64,000 nt of DNA from Spirosoma linguale DSM 74 (GCA_000024525.1 CP001769.1:7039001-7103000); one strand, 5' to 3'; counted from the first letter of the stretch, positions 44,567 through 54,366 are shown. Translations and numbers: made by a program. The notes: generated by a model from the sequence alone, not told the origin.

Positions 44567-44729
44567 CGGAATTTGATAAAAATATATCTTCATTCTTTCT
44601 AATTTTTATAACTTCTAGTAGATACTGTGAGGTTGACTGTTCCGCTAACTCAATTGTTATTGGTATAATTGATATTCAGCTATAGATTTTTGACCTTTAC
44701 TTTATACAGATTGCCTGTAAGTAACGCCA

Positions 44730-45542
44730 ATGTCAGTAGATTCCGGTTTTGTAATTGCCGTTGGTACGGCTGTGCTGTTGATGATGGCAGTGTTCATCAT
44801 CATCTTCGTAGCCTATTACCAGCAAAAACAAGCGAAACAGCAATTGGCCTTCAAGGAATTGCAGGCTCAGCACCGGCGTGACCTGATGGCAGCTACGTTT
44901 CGGGGGCAGGAAGAAGAGCGGAAACGACTGGCCGAAGACATGCACGATGGCATCGGTACCATGCTGTCGGTCACTAAAATGAGTCTCAATCAGTTGGAAC
45001 GTCAGGTTTCTGGAGATGGACAAATAAGTTTCCAATTTCAGAAAACGCGTTCCATGATTGATGAAACAATGACTAACGTTCGGCGAATAAGCCGTAACCT
45101 GGTGCCAACTACTCTGGAGCGATTTGGGCTGCTGGCCGCATTGGAAGAACTGGCCGATCGCGCTACAGATACAAGTACAGAAGTACAGCTAACCTTTCCT
45201 GAATCCGACACCCCATTTCCGCCATCTCTCGATTTGATGCTGTACCGAATTGCCCAGGAGTTGGTCAATAACGCCATTCGTCATGCCCGAGCCAGCCAGA
45301 TTACTATTCAACTATTTTGTATCGATCAGGAGGTTCGCCTGTCGGTCATTGACAATGGAGTAGGATTCGATTTCGACGCTGTTATGGAAAATAAGCAGGG
45401 AGGGCTGGGGCTACGGAATATCGAAAGCCGCCTTAGTGTTGTGAACGGGCATGTAACGTTCGATGTAGCACCCGGGCGCGGATCGCAAATCCATATACAG
45501 GTTCAATTGCATGACGCGCAACCTGTTAATTTATTGAGTTAA
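44730..45542 (+). CDS. sensor histidine kinase (HisKA_3/HATPase_c, NarL-partner type)
   Basis: 270 residues. One N-terminal membrane helix (about 7-28) and no extracellular domain, so the stimulus is probably membrane-derived or supplied by a partner. The phospho-acceptor His is in LAEDMHDGIGTMLSVTK (HisKA_3), with HATPase_c features ELVNNAIRHA (N box), DNGVGFDFD and GGLGLRNIESR (G boxes). It phosphorylates the response regulator encoded 64 nt downstream. Confidence 0.94.
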   Translation: MSVDSGFVIAVGTAVLLMMAVFIIIFVAYYQQKQAKQQLAFKELQAQHRRDLMAATFRGQEEERKRLAEDMHDGIGTMLSVTKMSLNQLERQVSGDGQISFQFQKTRSMIDETMTNVRRISRNLVPTTLERFGLLAALEELADRATDTSTEVQLTFPESDTPFPPSLDLMLYRIAQELVNNAIRHARASQITIQLFCIDQEVRLSVIDNGVGFDFDAVMENKQGGLGLRNIESRLSVVNGHVTFDVAPGRGSQIHIQVQLHDAQPVNLLS

Positions 45543-45606
45543 TTTGTTTGCCAAATGGCTGCTCTATGCGACTAATAGGGTATCAGCTCTTAACTTTTCT
45601 TTCTCT

Positions 45607-46266
45607 ATGCGAAAAATTAAACTGGCCCTCTGCGACGATCACACCCTGTTTCGGGTCGGGATGTCCACCATACTTGGGCAGATCAATGATTTTGAGTTAG
45701 TCCTCGAAGCGGGCAACGGTCAGGAATTGATCGATAAAATTGCCCGGAAGCTTCCCGACGTTGTGCTGCTCGACCTTCAGATGCCGGTCATGGATGGCAC
45801 TGCCACCGCCGATTATCTGCGGGAAAATTACCCGCTGATCAAGATTGTTGTGCTTACCATGCACGATGAAGACCGCATGGTGCTTCACCTCCTCGAAAAA
45901 GGCGTTAGCGGTTACCTGCTGAAAGATGCCGAAGCGGGCGAAGTAGAAAAAGCGGTGCGCAAGGTAATGGACGAAGGCGTTTACCTAAACGAGTTCGTGT
46001 CGAAGGCCATGCTCCGAAAAATGACCAACAAGACAACTATAACGAAGCCCGTCAATGCCTTTTACAACAGCAAGATACTGCTTTCCGAACGCGAGAAAGA
46101 AGTGCTGATGCTCATTTGCGAAGGTCTTTCTACGCTGGAGATCAGTGAGAAAATATTCCTCAGCCCCCGAACAGTTGAAGGCCATCGGTTGCGCATTCTC
46201 GAAAAAACAGGTACTAAAAATACAGCAGGCATGGTCGCCTATGCCTTTAAAAACAGCCTCGTTTAA
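45607..46266 (+). CDS. NarL/LuxR-family response regulator
   Basis: 219 residues from the ATG at 45607; an in-frame ATG at 45544 is less likely. Receiver domain (about 1-120) with acidic pocket LALCDDHT and phospho-Asp in VVLLDLQMPVMDG, and Lys in GYLLKDAEAGEV. The LuxR helix-turn-helix LSEREKEVLMLICEGLSTLE then SPRTVEGHRLRILEKTG is at the C-terminus. It regulates unknown targets on phosphorylation by the adjacent kinase. Confidence 0.95.
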   Translation: MRKIKLALCDDHTLFRVGMSTILGQINDFELVLEAGNGQELIDKIARKLPDVVLLDLQMPVMDGTATADYLRENYPLIKIVVLTMHDEDRMVLHLLEKGVSGYLLKDAEAGEVEKAVRKVMDEGVYLNEFVSKAMLRKMTNKTTITKPVNAFYNSKILLSEREKEVLMLICEGLSTLEISEKIFLSPRTVEGHRLRILEKTGTKNTAGMVAYAFKNSLV

Positions 46267-46275
46267 GGGTGGTTA

Positions 46276-46312
46276 CTGGTTAATGAGTTATTAACCATTA
46301 ACCATTAACCAG
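46276..46312. repeat. heptad-arm hairpin C6
   Basis: CTGGTTAATG (46276-46285) pairs with CATTAACCAG (46303-46312). The right side is three copies of TTAACCA. It lies in the 47-nt gap between convergent genes, so it may end both transcripts. Confidence 0.6.
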
Positions 46313-46313
46313 A

Positions 46314-47102
46314 TCACAGGCTACCCGTTCGTCCGCCATCTACCGGTAAGTTGATACCGTTGATCGACGCGGCCGCGGGGGTGCATAGGAAAGCGATAGC
46401 GGATGCCACCTCTTCGGCTTTGACAAAACGCCCGGTCGGGATTTCACTCTCCATTTGTCTGGCGACCTCTTCCTCTGTCTTTCCCGACGATTTCGACCGC
46501 ATGGCGAGTACAGCGGCCAGACGCGCCGTTTCTGTATAGCCAGGCAGCACATTATTGACCGTAATGCCAAAGTGGGCAATCTCCAGCGAAAGTGTTTTTG
46601 CCCACTGCGCCACCGCTCCCCGAATAGTATTCGAAACGCCCAGCCCCACAATAGGTTGTTTTACGGACGTTGAAATAACATTAATAATCCGTCCGAAACC
46701 GGCTTCTTTCATGGTGGGGAAAACCGCTTGAACCAGCGCTTGGTTATTGAGCAGGTGATTGTGGAATGTCTGGGTAAATTCATCCGGTTTGGCGGCAATC
46801 AATGGTCCCCCCGCAGGCCCGCCGGTGTTGTTAATCAAGATGTGCACGTCCGGAAACTGTGCAAGGTGCTGGCTGAGTACCGCCGGGGCTTCGCCCGGCT
46901 GGCTGAAATCTGCCACCAGATACCGGTGCGTTTGGCCCTGGCTGGCATCTAGCTCAGCCAGGGTTTCGCGGAGTGTTTGTTCGTTGCGGGCCATCAGCAC
47001 AATGTTGGCTCCCAAAAGGGCCAGCTCAACAGCCGCAGCACGCCCAATGCCTTGTGTACTACCGCAAACAAGGGCAGTCTTTCCAGTTAGTGTAAGATCC
47101 AT
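46314..47102 (-). CDS. SDR-family protein lacking the usual Tyr-Lys pair
   Basis: 262 residues from the ATG at 47102. NAD(P) loop ALVCGSTQGIGRAAAVEL, LINNTGGPAGG (NNAG-like) and INVISTSVKQPIVGLGVSNT. At the place where classical SDRs have YxxxK this protein has SNTIR, so the catalytic Tyr and Lys are absent. The C-terminus (INGINLPVDGGRTGSL) is normal. Several relatives with SN..R are known and annotated as SDRs; the chemistry is unclear. Confidence 0.88.
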   Translation of the reverse strand: MDLTLTGKTALVCGSTQGIGRAAAVELALLGANIVLMARNEQTLRETLAELDASQGQTHRYLVADFSQPGEAPAVLSQHLAQFPDVHILINNTGGPAGGPLIAAKPDEFTQTFHNHLLNNQALVQAVFPTMKEAGFGRIINVISTSVKQPIVGLGVSNTIRGAVAQWAKTLSLEIAHFGITVNNVLPGYTETARLAAVLAMRSKSSGKTEEEVARQMESEIPTGRFVKAEEVASAIAFLCTPAAASINGINLPVDGGRTGSL

Positions 47103-47174
47103 TACAAGAGTATTATTTCGTATACCAGTCATCAATACAAATCCGATGCAAAATGGTTAAAAAAACCACTGGCG

Positions 47175-47204
47175 TAGTTTTGCGTTTACAAAGTATTAGT
47201 TTTG
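47175..47204 (+). promoter_or_regulatory. two candidate -7 boxes upstream of lemA
   Basis: TAGTTTTG occurs at 47175-47182 and 47197-47204, both matching TAnnTTTG, 45-75 nt before the lemA ATG. Neither has a perfect -33 TTG at 19-21 nt. Confidence 0.35.
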
Positions 47205-47248
47205 ACCAACTTTGAGTCCAGTATCAACTATTTGCATTTCAACAGACC

Positions 47249-47830
47249 ATGTCGAAGACATTAATTATTGTGGTGGTTCTTGCCCTTATACTGGGCATGT
47301 ACGGCTGTAGCTCTTATAACGGTTTAGTTCAGTCAGACACGAACGTGCAGGAAAAATGGGCGCAGGTGCAGACCCAGTACCAACGCCGGGCCGATTTAAT
47401 TCCCAACCTCGTTCGGACAGTACAAGGCGCTGCTAATTTTGAAAAAAGTACGCTGACGGCTGTTATTCAGGCCCGCGCCAGTGCTACTCAGGTGAAATTT
47501 ACGGCGGATCAGTTGACGCCTGAGAACGTCCAGAAGTTTCAGGCAGCTCAGGATCAATTAAGTGGCTCACTGTCGCGTTTGCTGGCGGTGGCCGAAAGTT
47601 ATCCTAACCTGAAAGCCAATCAGAACTTCTCGGAGTTACAGGCTCAGCTGGAGGGAACAGAAAATAGAATTGCTGTGTCGCGGAATGATTTTAACGGAGC
47701 CGTGAAGACCTATAACCAGTCGGTTCGGTCATTTCCGAATAATATCTTCGCCGGTATTTTTGGTTTCCCGGTTAAAGGCTTCTTCGAAGCATCGCAAGCT
47801 GCCCAAAGCGCCCCAACGGTACAGTTTTAA
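47249..47830 (+). CDS. lemA: LemA-family protein
   Basis: 193 residues. N-terminal hydrophobic anchor (LIIVVVLALILGMYGCSSYNG), where the Cys makes a lipoprotein possible, followed by the LemA coiled coil (VQEKWAQVQTQYQRRADLIPNLV, the family hallmark, and AESYPNLKANQNFSELQAQLEG). LemA proteins lie on the outer side of a membrane; the function is uncertain. Two TPM-domain genes follow, the usual neighbours. Confidence 0.95.
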   Translation: MSKTLIIVVVLALILGMYGCSSYNGLVQSDTNVQEKWAQVQTQYQRRADLIPNLVRTVQGAANFEKSTLTAVIQARASATQVKFTADQLTPENVQKFQAAQDQLSGSLSRLLAVAESYPNLKANQNFSELQAQLEGTENRIAVSRNDFNGAVKTYNQSVRSFPNNIFAGIFGFPVKGFFEASQAAQSAPTVQF

Positions 47831-47842
47831 GTAGTGATTGGT

Positions 47843-47902
47843 GAAGTGAGTCGATTATGTGACGTAGGGCTAGTTGCCTACACCACGTAATCGACTTACT
47901 TC
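47843..47902. repeat. inverted repeat C5
   Basis: Arms 47843-47868 and 47877-47902, 26 nt with about five mismatches, built from GAAGTGA / TCGATTA-type units. It lies between lemA and the first TPM gene, ending 21 nt before its ATG. Confidence 0.7.
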
Positions 47903-47923
47903 GCTTACTTCACAAAGCATCCT

Positions 47924-48358
47924 ATGCAAAACAATCCCTTCACCCAGGACGAACAACAGCGCATTGTGGAAGCCATCCGGCAAGCCGAAAAGGCTACGTC
48001 GGGTGAAATCCGGGTGCATGTAGAGCCACACTGCGCCCACGCCGACCCCATACAGCGGGCCATTGAAGTGTTTGCGCAATTGGGGATGCACCAGACAAAA
48101 GAACAGAATGGGGTGCTCTTTTATCTGGCATATACCGACCGCAAGTTTGCCATTTTAGGCGACAAGGGAATTGACGCCAAAGTACCCGACAATTTTTGGG
48201 AAAGTACAAAAGAGCTGCTTCGGAGCTACTTTAAATCAAGTCAATATGCCGAAGGGTTAAGTCTTGGTATTGAGCGGGCCGGGCAACAATTGAAACAGTA
48301 CTTTCCCTACGCCAGCGACGACGTTAACGAACTCGCCGACGATATTTCGTTTGACTGA
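47924..48358 (+). CDS. TPM-domain protein (cytoplasmic, short)
   Basis: 144 residues with no signal peptide. It has the TPM fold pattern: IVEAIRQAEKATSGEIRVHV (helix and first strand), VLFYLAYTDRKFAILGDKGIDAKV and the late helix LSLGIERAGQQLKQYFP. TPM proteins include a family of phosphatases from plants, but bacterial roles vary. It is translationally coupled to the next, larger TPM gene (8-nt overlap). Confidence 0.88.
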   Translation: MQNNPFTQDEQQRIVEAIRQAEKATSGEIRVHVEPHCAHADPIQRAIEVFAQLGMHQTKEQNGVLFYLAYTDRKFAILGDKGIDAKVPDNFWESTKELLRSYFKSSQYAEGLSLGIERAGQQLKQYFPYASDDVNELADDISFD

Positions 48359-49214
48359 CACTGCCGTGAACGTACTCACCTTTATTTCATCGATTGCCCG
48401 ATGGCTACGCCTGGGACTGCTATTGGCTCTCCTTGCGGTTTCACCGTCTATCGTACAGGCACAGGACACTGCAACCGACAACGGCGCATCCGCGAATGAT
48501 GTTATTCCTGACAAGCCGAATCCACCCCGTTTGGTTAACGACTTTGTCGGGATCTTAAACCCGACCGAACGCAGCCAGCTGGAACAAAAACTGCGTGCGT
48601 ATAACGACTCCACATCGACTCAGATTACGATTGTTATTGTCAAAACTACAGAGCCTTATCCCATCGGCGACTTTGCCTTTCAGGTCGGACGCAAATGGGG
48701 AGTTGGGCAACAGGGAAAAAACAATGGGCTGGTACTGGCCTGGGCCACCCAGACCCGTAAGATTTTCATTGCGCCTGGTTATGGGCTGGAAGGAGCCATC
48801 CCCGATGCGATTGCTAAGCGTATTATCACCAATACCATCGCTCCGGCTTTTAAGCAGGAGCAGTACTACCAGGGGCTGGATGAGGCAACGACCGAAATCA
48901 TCAAACGAGCCAGGGGTGAATACCAGGCTGAACCAGACACCGACACAGAAGGAGGCCCGGGGGCATTCCTGATCATACTCATCGTTTTTATGGTTATTAT
49001 CTTCATTATTTCCCGACGCAATCGGGGTGGGGGTAATAGCGGTAATCGCGGTGGTGGCTGGGGAGGTCCCATCTTTTTTCCAACATCTACATTCTCTGGC
49101 TGGGGCGGCTCCAGCGGTGGAGGATGGAGTGGCGGAGGGGGCGGCAGTGGTGGCGGCTTCGGGGGATTTGGCGGTGGCAGCTTCGGTGGCGGTGGCGCTG
49201 GGGGCGATTACTAG
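48351..49214 (+). CDS. TPM-domain membrane protein with Gly-rich tail
   Basis: 287 residues from a TTG at 48351; a GTG at 48366 is an alternative. The start overlaps the end of the previous gene. A signal peptide (LRLGLLLALLAVSPSIVQAQ) is followed by a TPM domain (about 55-190; LVNDFVGILNPTERSQLEQKL), one membrane helix (about 203-222) and a Gly/Ser-rich tail of about 60 residues. This is the YgcG-like form, commonly linked to lemA. Confidence 0.88.
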   Translation: MTDTAVNVLTFISSIARWLRLGLLLALLAVSPSIVQAQDTATDNGASANDVIPDKPNPPRLVNDFVGILNPTERSQLEQKLRAYNDSTSTQITIVIVKTTEPYPIGDFAFQVGRKWGVGQQGKNNGLVLAWATQTRKIFIAPGYGLEGAIPDAIAKRIITNTIAPAFKQEQYYQGLDEATTEIIKRARGEYQAEPDTDTEGGPGAFLIILIVFMVIIFIISRRNRGGGNSGNRGGGWGGPIFFPTSTFSGWGGSSGGGWSGGGGGSGGGFGGFGGGSFGGGGAGGDY

Positions 49215-49273
49215 AAGGTGAATAAGCTACTCGTATAGACTGCCGGTGAGTGGGCCTTATGGGCCGCTTATCG

Positions 49274-49311
49274 AAAAATAGGTACATGTACTTAAGCATG
49301 TACCTATTTTT
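49274..49311. terminator. intrinsic terminator after the lemA-TPM operon
   Basis: AAAAATAGGTACATG (49274-49288) pairs with CATGTACCTATTTTT (49297-49311), a 15-bp perfect stem ending in five T, 60 nt after the operon. Confidence 0.85.
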
Positions 49312-49334
49312 GTTGGTAAGCCATTCACCACCGC

Positions 49335-51692
49335 ATGTTTCTTTTCTCTGTTCGCAACGTTTTTCTGTTCGTTTTTTTACCACTTCTATCACGAGCGCAA
49401 ACCAATCCTATTGCCCCTACTACAACTCAGTATAACGTTGCTGCTCAGCCAGATTCTACCGGTGATGCGATAACCGAAGAAACTACACCTTCTACAAACG
49501 TGGGTGCTGGACAATCGGTCATTTTTGCCCCCTCCGTCCGTCGACGGGCTATCCAGGCGGTTGAAATAAAGAATAGACTAAAAATCGACGGTCGTCTGGA
49601 TGAAGCCGACTGGAAACAGAGTAAACTCGCCCGGCGATTTATACAAGTCGATCCGCAGCAAGGCCGTCCGGCTACGTTTGGCACTGATGTCCGCATAGTG
49701 TATAACCGCCACTTTCTGTATATAGCCGCTATAAATCACGATTCGCTCGGCCGGAAAGCCCTGCGCGTGCCCAACTTCAAACGCGATTTCAGCAGCCGGG
49801 CGCACGACTTGTTCGGGGTGTCTATCGATGGTTTCAATGACCAGCGAAACGCTATGACCTTTGTCACAAATCCGCACAGTACACAGCGTGATTTGCTTTC
49901 GTTTGATGATGTACTTTACGACGAAGACTGGGACGGCTTCTGGAAAGTGCGAACCACGCGGACCGATTCGGGATGGGTGGCTGAGATGCAGATTCCGTGG
50001 CAGACGCTCCGTTACGCGCATTCGACCGATTCGACCCAGTCGTGGGGGATTAATTTCTTTCGCAACCGTCGCTACTCCAATGAACTATCGGCCTGGTCGC
50101 CGTTTCCCCGTGCGTTTACATCGAGCCGGATGACATACGCCGGGTTGCTAACCGGCCTGAAGCCACCACCGCCATCACCCAATATTCGTATTCAACCCTA
50201 TGTATTGGTAAGCGATGACCGCTACAATGGAACGGAAGTTGGCTACGGCCAGAGCGCCAATGTAAAACTTGGTGGTGACGCCAAGTGGGCGATCAACCCT
50301 AATACAGTACTCGATTTGACGCTAAACACCGACTTTGCACAAGCCGATGTTGACCGGCAGGTTAATAACCTCACGCGTTTTTCGGTGTTATTCCCCGAAC
50401 GGCGGGCCTTCTTTCTGGAAAATGCGAGTCTTTTCGGGGCGGGTTTACCAGGCAATAAAAACACAGGCGAGGGCGGAAGCATGGTGATCAAGCCGTTCTT
50501 CAGCCGTACAATTGGCCTGGCAACGTTGGCTGATGGCACCAGCGGTCCGGTCCCGATTGATGCCGGTGCCCGACTGGTGTATCGGTCGCTAAATCGTAAT
50601 TATGGCGGCATGGTTATCCGACAGCGTGGCGTTCCCGGTAGTCCGACTACGGATTTTGTTGTAGGTCGTTATGTGGAGAATATTGGTCAGCGAAACCGCA
50701 TCGGAACACTGTTTACCCTGAAAAATGTACACGCAACGGACAGCACGGGCAGTTGGCAAAATGGAACGCTGGCATTGGATGGCTTCTTTCGTTTGAACGA
50801 AAAGTGGACATATAGCGCGATGATTGTTGGCTCGTTGAGTTCTGGAGGCTCTGATAAGGGACTCTCTGCCTATAGCCAGGTGCTGTACCGTACTAATCAG
50901 GTTGTGGGTTGGTGGACGCAGTCACTTGTTACGAGAACCTTCAACCCGGAGATGGGCTTTGTATCGCGCAGCGATGTGATCGCTACTACGCCGGGACTGT
51001 ATCTGGTTAACCGGTCGAAATGGTTGCCGAAATGGGTACGTAACTTTGAGCCCGGTGCTTTCTTCGAGATTTACCATAAAGCGTCGACGGGTTATTTGCA
51101 GGAAACTCAGGCGAACTTCAATCCAATCTGGCTGACGTTTCAGAATGGGGGTAGTATAGGAATTTTTGCCAATTCAACGTTTCAGCGGCTGGACGATGGT
51201 GACTATCGGCCACTGGGTTTGGGGATTGCTTCGGGCAAGTACCGCTATGTTCGGTACACGACTATGTTCAGCACCGATCCATCCAAGAAGGTGTCGTTTC
51301 AGTTTAACGGGGAGACGGGGGCCTATTACGATGGCCATCTGAATTACGGACGGGCCACGCTGCTTGTTGCGCCGATTCCGCATGCGGCTTTTACGTTCAG
51401 TGCCGAAGCAAACGATTTTAAGAAGGTAGGCGGTTACACCGGCACCATTTCCCTGTACAGCGTAGAGAGTCGGCTGGCGGTTAATCCCCGGTTGCAGTTA
51501 ATTAGCTTTTTCCAGCGAAATACATTTACCGACAAGAACGCCTGGAACATCCGGCTGGCCTGGGAGTTTCAGCCTCTTTCGTTTCTATACATCGTCTATA
51601 ACTCGGGAACCTACGCCGGTTCTATCCGCACCATCGACCGCCAGCGGGAGCAGCACGTAATTGGCAAGCTGTCGTATTTAAAGCAGTTTTAA
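49335..51692 (+). CDS. DUF5916 outer-membrane barrel with N-terminal CBM9-like domain
   Basis: 785 residues. A signal peptide (LFVFLPLLSRAQ) and a Thr/Pro-rich linker precede a carbohydrate-binding family 9-like domain (about 75-245; LKIDGRLDEADWKQSKLARRF, then IYNRHFLYIAA-type strands). The rest (about 275-785) is DUF5916, a predicted outer-membrane beta-barrel with repeated amphipathic strands and a typical plug-like region (LFPERRAFFLENASLFG). The function is unknown; a glycan-binding porin-like role is plausible. Repeat B3 begins 16 nt after the stop. Confidence 0.9.
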   Translation: MFLFSVRNVFLFVFLPLLSRAQTNPIAPTTTQYNVAAQPDSTGDAITEETTPSTNVGAGQSVIFAPSVRRRAIQAVEIKNRLKIDGRLDEADWKQSKLARRFIQVDPQQGRPATFGTDVRIVYNRHFLYIAAINHDSLGRKALRVPNFKRDFSSRAHDLFGVSIDGFNDQRNAMTFVTNPHSTQRDLLSFDDVLYDEDWDGFWKVRTTRTDSGWVAEMQIPWQTLRYAHSTDSTQSWGINFFRNRRYSNELSAWSPFPRAFTSSRMTYAGLLTGLKPPPPSPNIRIQPYVLVSDDRYNGTEVGYGQSANVKLGGDAKWAINPNTVLDLTLNTDFAQADVDRQVNNLTRFSVLFPERRAFFLENASLFGAGLPGNKNTGEGGSMVIKPFFSRTIGLATLADGTSGPVPIDAGARLVYRSLNRNYGGMVIRQRGVPGSPTTDFVVGRYVENIGQRNRIGTLFTLKNVHATDSTGSWQNGTLALDGFFRLNEKWTYSAMIVGSLSSGGSDKGLSAYSQVLYRTNQVVGWWTQSLVTRTFNPEMGFVSRSDVIATTPGLYLVNRSKWLPKWVRNFEPGAFFEIYHKASTGYLQETQANFNPIWLTFQNGGSIGIFANSTFQRLDDGDYRPLGLGIASGKYRYVRYTTMFSTDPSKKVSFQFNGETGAYYDGHLNYGRATLLVAPIPHAAFTFSAEANDFKKVGGYTGTISLYSVESRLAVNPRLQLISFFQRNTFTDKNAWNIRLAWEFQPLSFLYIVYNSGTYAGSIRTIDRQREQHVIGKLSYLKQF

Positions 51693-51708
51693 CCGCCGGG
51701 CGGCCCCG

Positions 51709-51903
51709 CAGGTTTTTAATAAGATTCAAAGGATTGAACAAGATTATCTGAAGTAACTCAAAGAGTTACTAAATTATTCCAATAAAGCAGTTTCAACTGC
51801 GCAGATAATCCGTGGAATTTTCACAAGCCTACCCAGTTAATTAACTCTTCGAGTTACTTCGGATAATCTTGGTTGATCTTTTAAATCCTGTTAAAATCTC
51901 GGT
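51709..51903. repeat. long inverted repeat B3
   Basis: Left arm about 51713-51772 and right arm about 51841-51902 are reverse complements with mismatches; they include ATAAGATTCAAAGGATTG-type units and the inner palindromes GTAACTCAAAGAGTTAC and TAACTCTTCGAGTTA. The right end reads ACCGAGATTT (minus strand), starting right after the gmhA stop codon. The left end follows the DUF5916 stop through a G/C-rich stretch. Confidence 0.85.
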
Positions 51904-52476
51904 TCAGAGAACCTGTTTCTCGATCAGCAGGATAAACAGATGAATAACCTTTATGTGAATCTCCTGAATGCGGTCGGCGTAACCGAAGTGGGGAACACGA
52001 ATCTCAACATCGGCCTTGTCGGCTAGTTTGCCGCCATCTTTGCCAGTTAATAGGATCACTTTCATCCCTTTTTCGCGGGCCGCTTCAACGGCGCGGATAA
52101 CATTGGTCGAGTTGCCGCTTGTACTTAGGCCCAGCAAAACATCGCCTTCATTGCCCAGACCTTCGATAAAACGGGAGAAGACGAAGTCATAACCGAAATC
52201 ATTGCTTACGCAGGAAAGATGGCTAACGTCAGAAATGGCCATAGCCGCCAGCGACCGGCGATTATCCCGGTAACGCCCCGAAAGCTCTTCGGCAAAATGC
52301 ATGGCGTCGCAGTGAGAGCCGCCATTACCGCAGGATATGATCTTACGTCCGCTTTTAAGGGCGTTGGCCATCAGCACGGCGGCCTGTTCAATGGCCGAAA
52401 GGTGATCGGGGTTGCCAAGGAATGTGTCTAAAACAGTCTGAGCTTCGGTCAGCTCCTGGCGAATTAAATCAAGCAT
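51904..52476 (-). CDS. gmhA: sedoheptulose-7-phosphate isomerase
   Basis: 190 residues from the ATG at 52476, close to the E. coli length of 192. SIS domain with [20 protein letters not shown] and [12 protein letters not shown] (substrate Glu), [12 protein letters not shown], and [15 protein letters not shown] holding the C-terminal catalytic His. It makes D-glycero-D-manno-heptose-7-phosphate for LPS or S-layer glycans. The stop codon abuts repeat B3. Confidence 0.93.
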   Translation of the reverse strand: MLDLIRQELTEAQTVLDTFLGNPDHLSAIEQAAVLMANALKSGRKIISCGNGGSHCDAMHFAEELSGRYRDNRRSLAAMAISDVSHLSCVSNDFGYDFVFSRFIEGLGNEGDVLLGLSTSGNSTNVIRAVEAAREKGMKVILLTGKDGGKLADKADVEIRVPHFGYADRIQEIHIKVIHLFILLIEKQVL

Positions 52477-52569
52477 TTCTAAATCGTACGTAATAAAGTC
52501 GTAAGTCGTCAACAAGGCACGGCGCCGTAAACTTAGTTACGACTGGTTACTTTTCGGTAGCTGACAGGC

Positions 52570-54366
52570 TTAAAACACCCAGTTTCGATAGGGAAGATTC
52601 CAGCGGAGGGCAAAGCTGGCCGTCTGATCGGTATAGCTTTGGGCCTTGTTCTGGCTGTCCTGAAACCGGTATAAGTAACGGCCTTCCAGAAAAATATTGT
52701 GCCGTATCATATACGAGAGCCGTAAATCGGCATAGGTGACCACTGTTTTGCGGCCCTGGCCAATAAAATTCCCTTCATCCCGAAACCGAAAGGTGTAATC
52801 TTTTAAAATGTTGCCGCCATAATTAATGTCAACCGCAGGATCGGCACCGAACATCATCACGCCGAATATGCCATTAGCCGATAGCTTCTGGCGCTGAAAT
52901 CGAACAATACCCAGCCCTTCCATAAAGTTACTCCCCAGCGGATGCGCCAGCGGTTGGCTGTAATGCGCATAGTTGGTTTGACCGGAGGTAACGGTAGGGG
53001 AGGACTCGTGCGAGTAGGTATAAGGACGCGCCAGGTTGAACTCCGTTTGCAGGTCAAGGTTTGGCACGCCAAAGGCATCAATGTATTTCGCTCCGATCTG
53101 AACCGCAAACTTGTTCGTCCAGTCGCCTTTGCCCGCCAGTAAAGGTCTTAACCGGAATTCATCCAGCATAAACTGGCTGTAGACCAGAAAATGCGACAGG
53201 AAATTAGCTTTGAAGTCGATGCCAATAAAGGCGTTGTCTCTACTCCCCAGACTCGATTCTACGTATCGGTAGAGAATAATAGGATTCAGGTAGCTTAAAT
53301 CCAGGCGGTCGCGACTAAATACTTCCGCTTCAAAAACGCCCACGTTTATATGGTCGCTTATGTTGATACTAACATGGTGCATGGCCGCAAACTTGGGCGG
53401 AATGAGCTTATCGTCCTGAACGCGGGGCGTTTGTGTGTTCTGCAGCGATGTAAACAGATTTGTGTACTGAATACGGCTTCCCAGGCGAGTCGATAACTTC
53501 AGGAAGAGGTAAGCCGGGCTGTTGTCTGATAGGAGCAGCGACCGAAAGCCATTTCCGAAGAAGTTTCGGTCATGGCCAAACTGGACGTTGATTACCTTAA
53601 GTGTGTTAAATGTAATGTACCCTCTGGCCGTCAAAAAATCGGCTCCGTTGGTACGGTAGGGCTTCACGAACCCTTCGCCTGGTGCTGTAGTCTGTAGTAT
53701 CCCTTCGGCGTTATAAGTCTGTCCGTAAGTTTGGCCATAACGCTGAATGTACTCGGGGTAGATTGCCTGATTATCCGCAAAAAAGGTGTAGAAACCCAGC
53801 TTGCGGCCGATGGTTCCGCGCACTTCCAACCCACGGGTATTGACAAACAGTGGGTCCGGTTTGCTGGTTGTTGCCGTTGCCAGCCCGGAAAGGGTTTCGG
53901 CGCCGAAGCCAATGTTAAACACCGGGTTTACATGCAAATCAACATCTGGCGTTTGCAAATTGTAAAAGTCAGCCTTCTTCTTATAAAAATAAGTTAGAAC
54001 CGGCTTCCGGCTGTCGCCTGCTGCTGTTGACGTGGCCGACCCTACCCTTGTAAAGAGATTTGGGTTAAGCGAATCGGCGGGAGAAACCCATTCCCAGCTG
54101 TCATTCAGCAAATAATTGAAGTTGAAATAATCGGTATCCGAAAAATCACGGCTTGGGTGCGCGGCAACGCTATCCGCCAGTTGAATAATGCTTTGGCGAT
54201 TATAAGGCTTTACCGAACTGTGGAACCCTTCGGCCCAACTGTTTTTACGGATTTCGAGCCGGTCGATGAGGTGGTAATAATCTGCGTTAAGCGGAGCAAA
54301 AGGACTCTGTGCCCGAACTGATAGCGAAAGCAGAAGGAAAGAAATTAAGTAAACGTTGATGCGCAT
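52570..54366 (-). CDS. outer-membrane barrel, Wzi/RemB-like
   Basis: 598 residues from the ATG at 54366, with a signal peptide (INVYLISFLLLSLSVRAQ). The N-terminal part (about 25-130) is helical; the rest is beta-rich. The central INVQFGHDRNFFGNGFRSLL, LSDNSPAYLFLKLSTRLGS is the hallmark of a Bacteroidota family that includes Wzi capsule-assembly and RemB-type proteins. Its precise role, capsule binding or motility, cannot be decided from the sequence. It is divergent from upp. Confidence 0.75.
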   Translation of the reverse strand: MRINVYLISFLLLSLSVRAQSPFAPLNADYYHLIDRLEIRKNSWAEGFHSSVKPYNRQSIIQLADSVAAHPSRDFSDTDYFNFNYLLNDSWEWVSPADSLNPNLFTRVGSATSTAAGDSRKPVLTYFYKKKADFYNLQTPDVDLHVNPVFNIGFGAETLSGLATATTSKPDPLFVNTRGLEVRGTIGRKLGFYTFFADNQAIYPEYIQRYGQTYGQTYNAEGILQTTAPGEGFVKPYRTNGADFLTARGYITFNTLKVINVQFGHDRNFFGNGFRSLLLSDNSPAYLFLKLSTRLGSRIQYTNLFTSLQNTQTPRVQDDKLIPPKFAAMHHVSINISDHINVGVFEAEVFSRDRLDLSYLNPIILYRYVESSLGSRDNAFIGIDFKANFLSHFLVYSQFMLDEFRLRPLLAGKGDWTNKFAVQIGAKYIDAFGVPNLDLQTEFNLARPYTYSHESSPTVTSGQTNYAHYSQPLAHPLGSNFMEGLGIVRFQRQKLSANGIFGVMMFGADPAVDINYGGNILKDYTFRFRDEGNFIGQGRKTVVTYADLRLSYMIRHNIFLEGRYLYRFQDSQNKAQSYTDQTASFALRWNLPYRNWVF

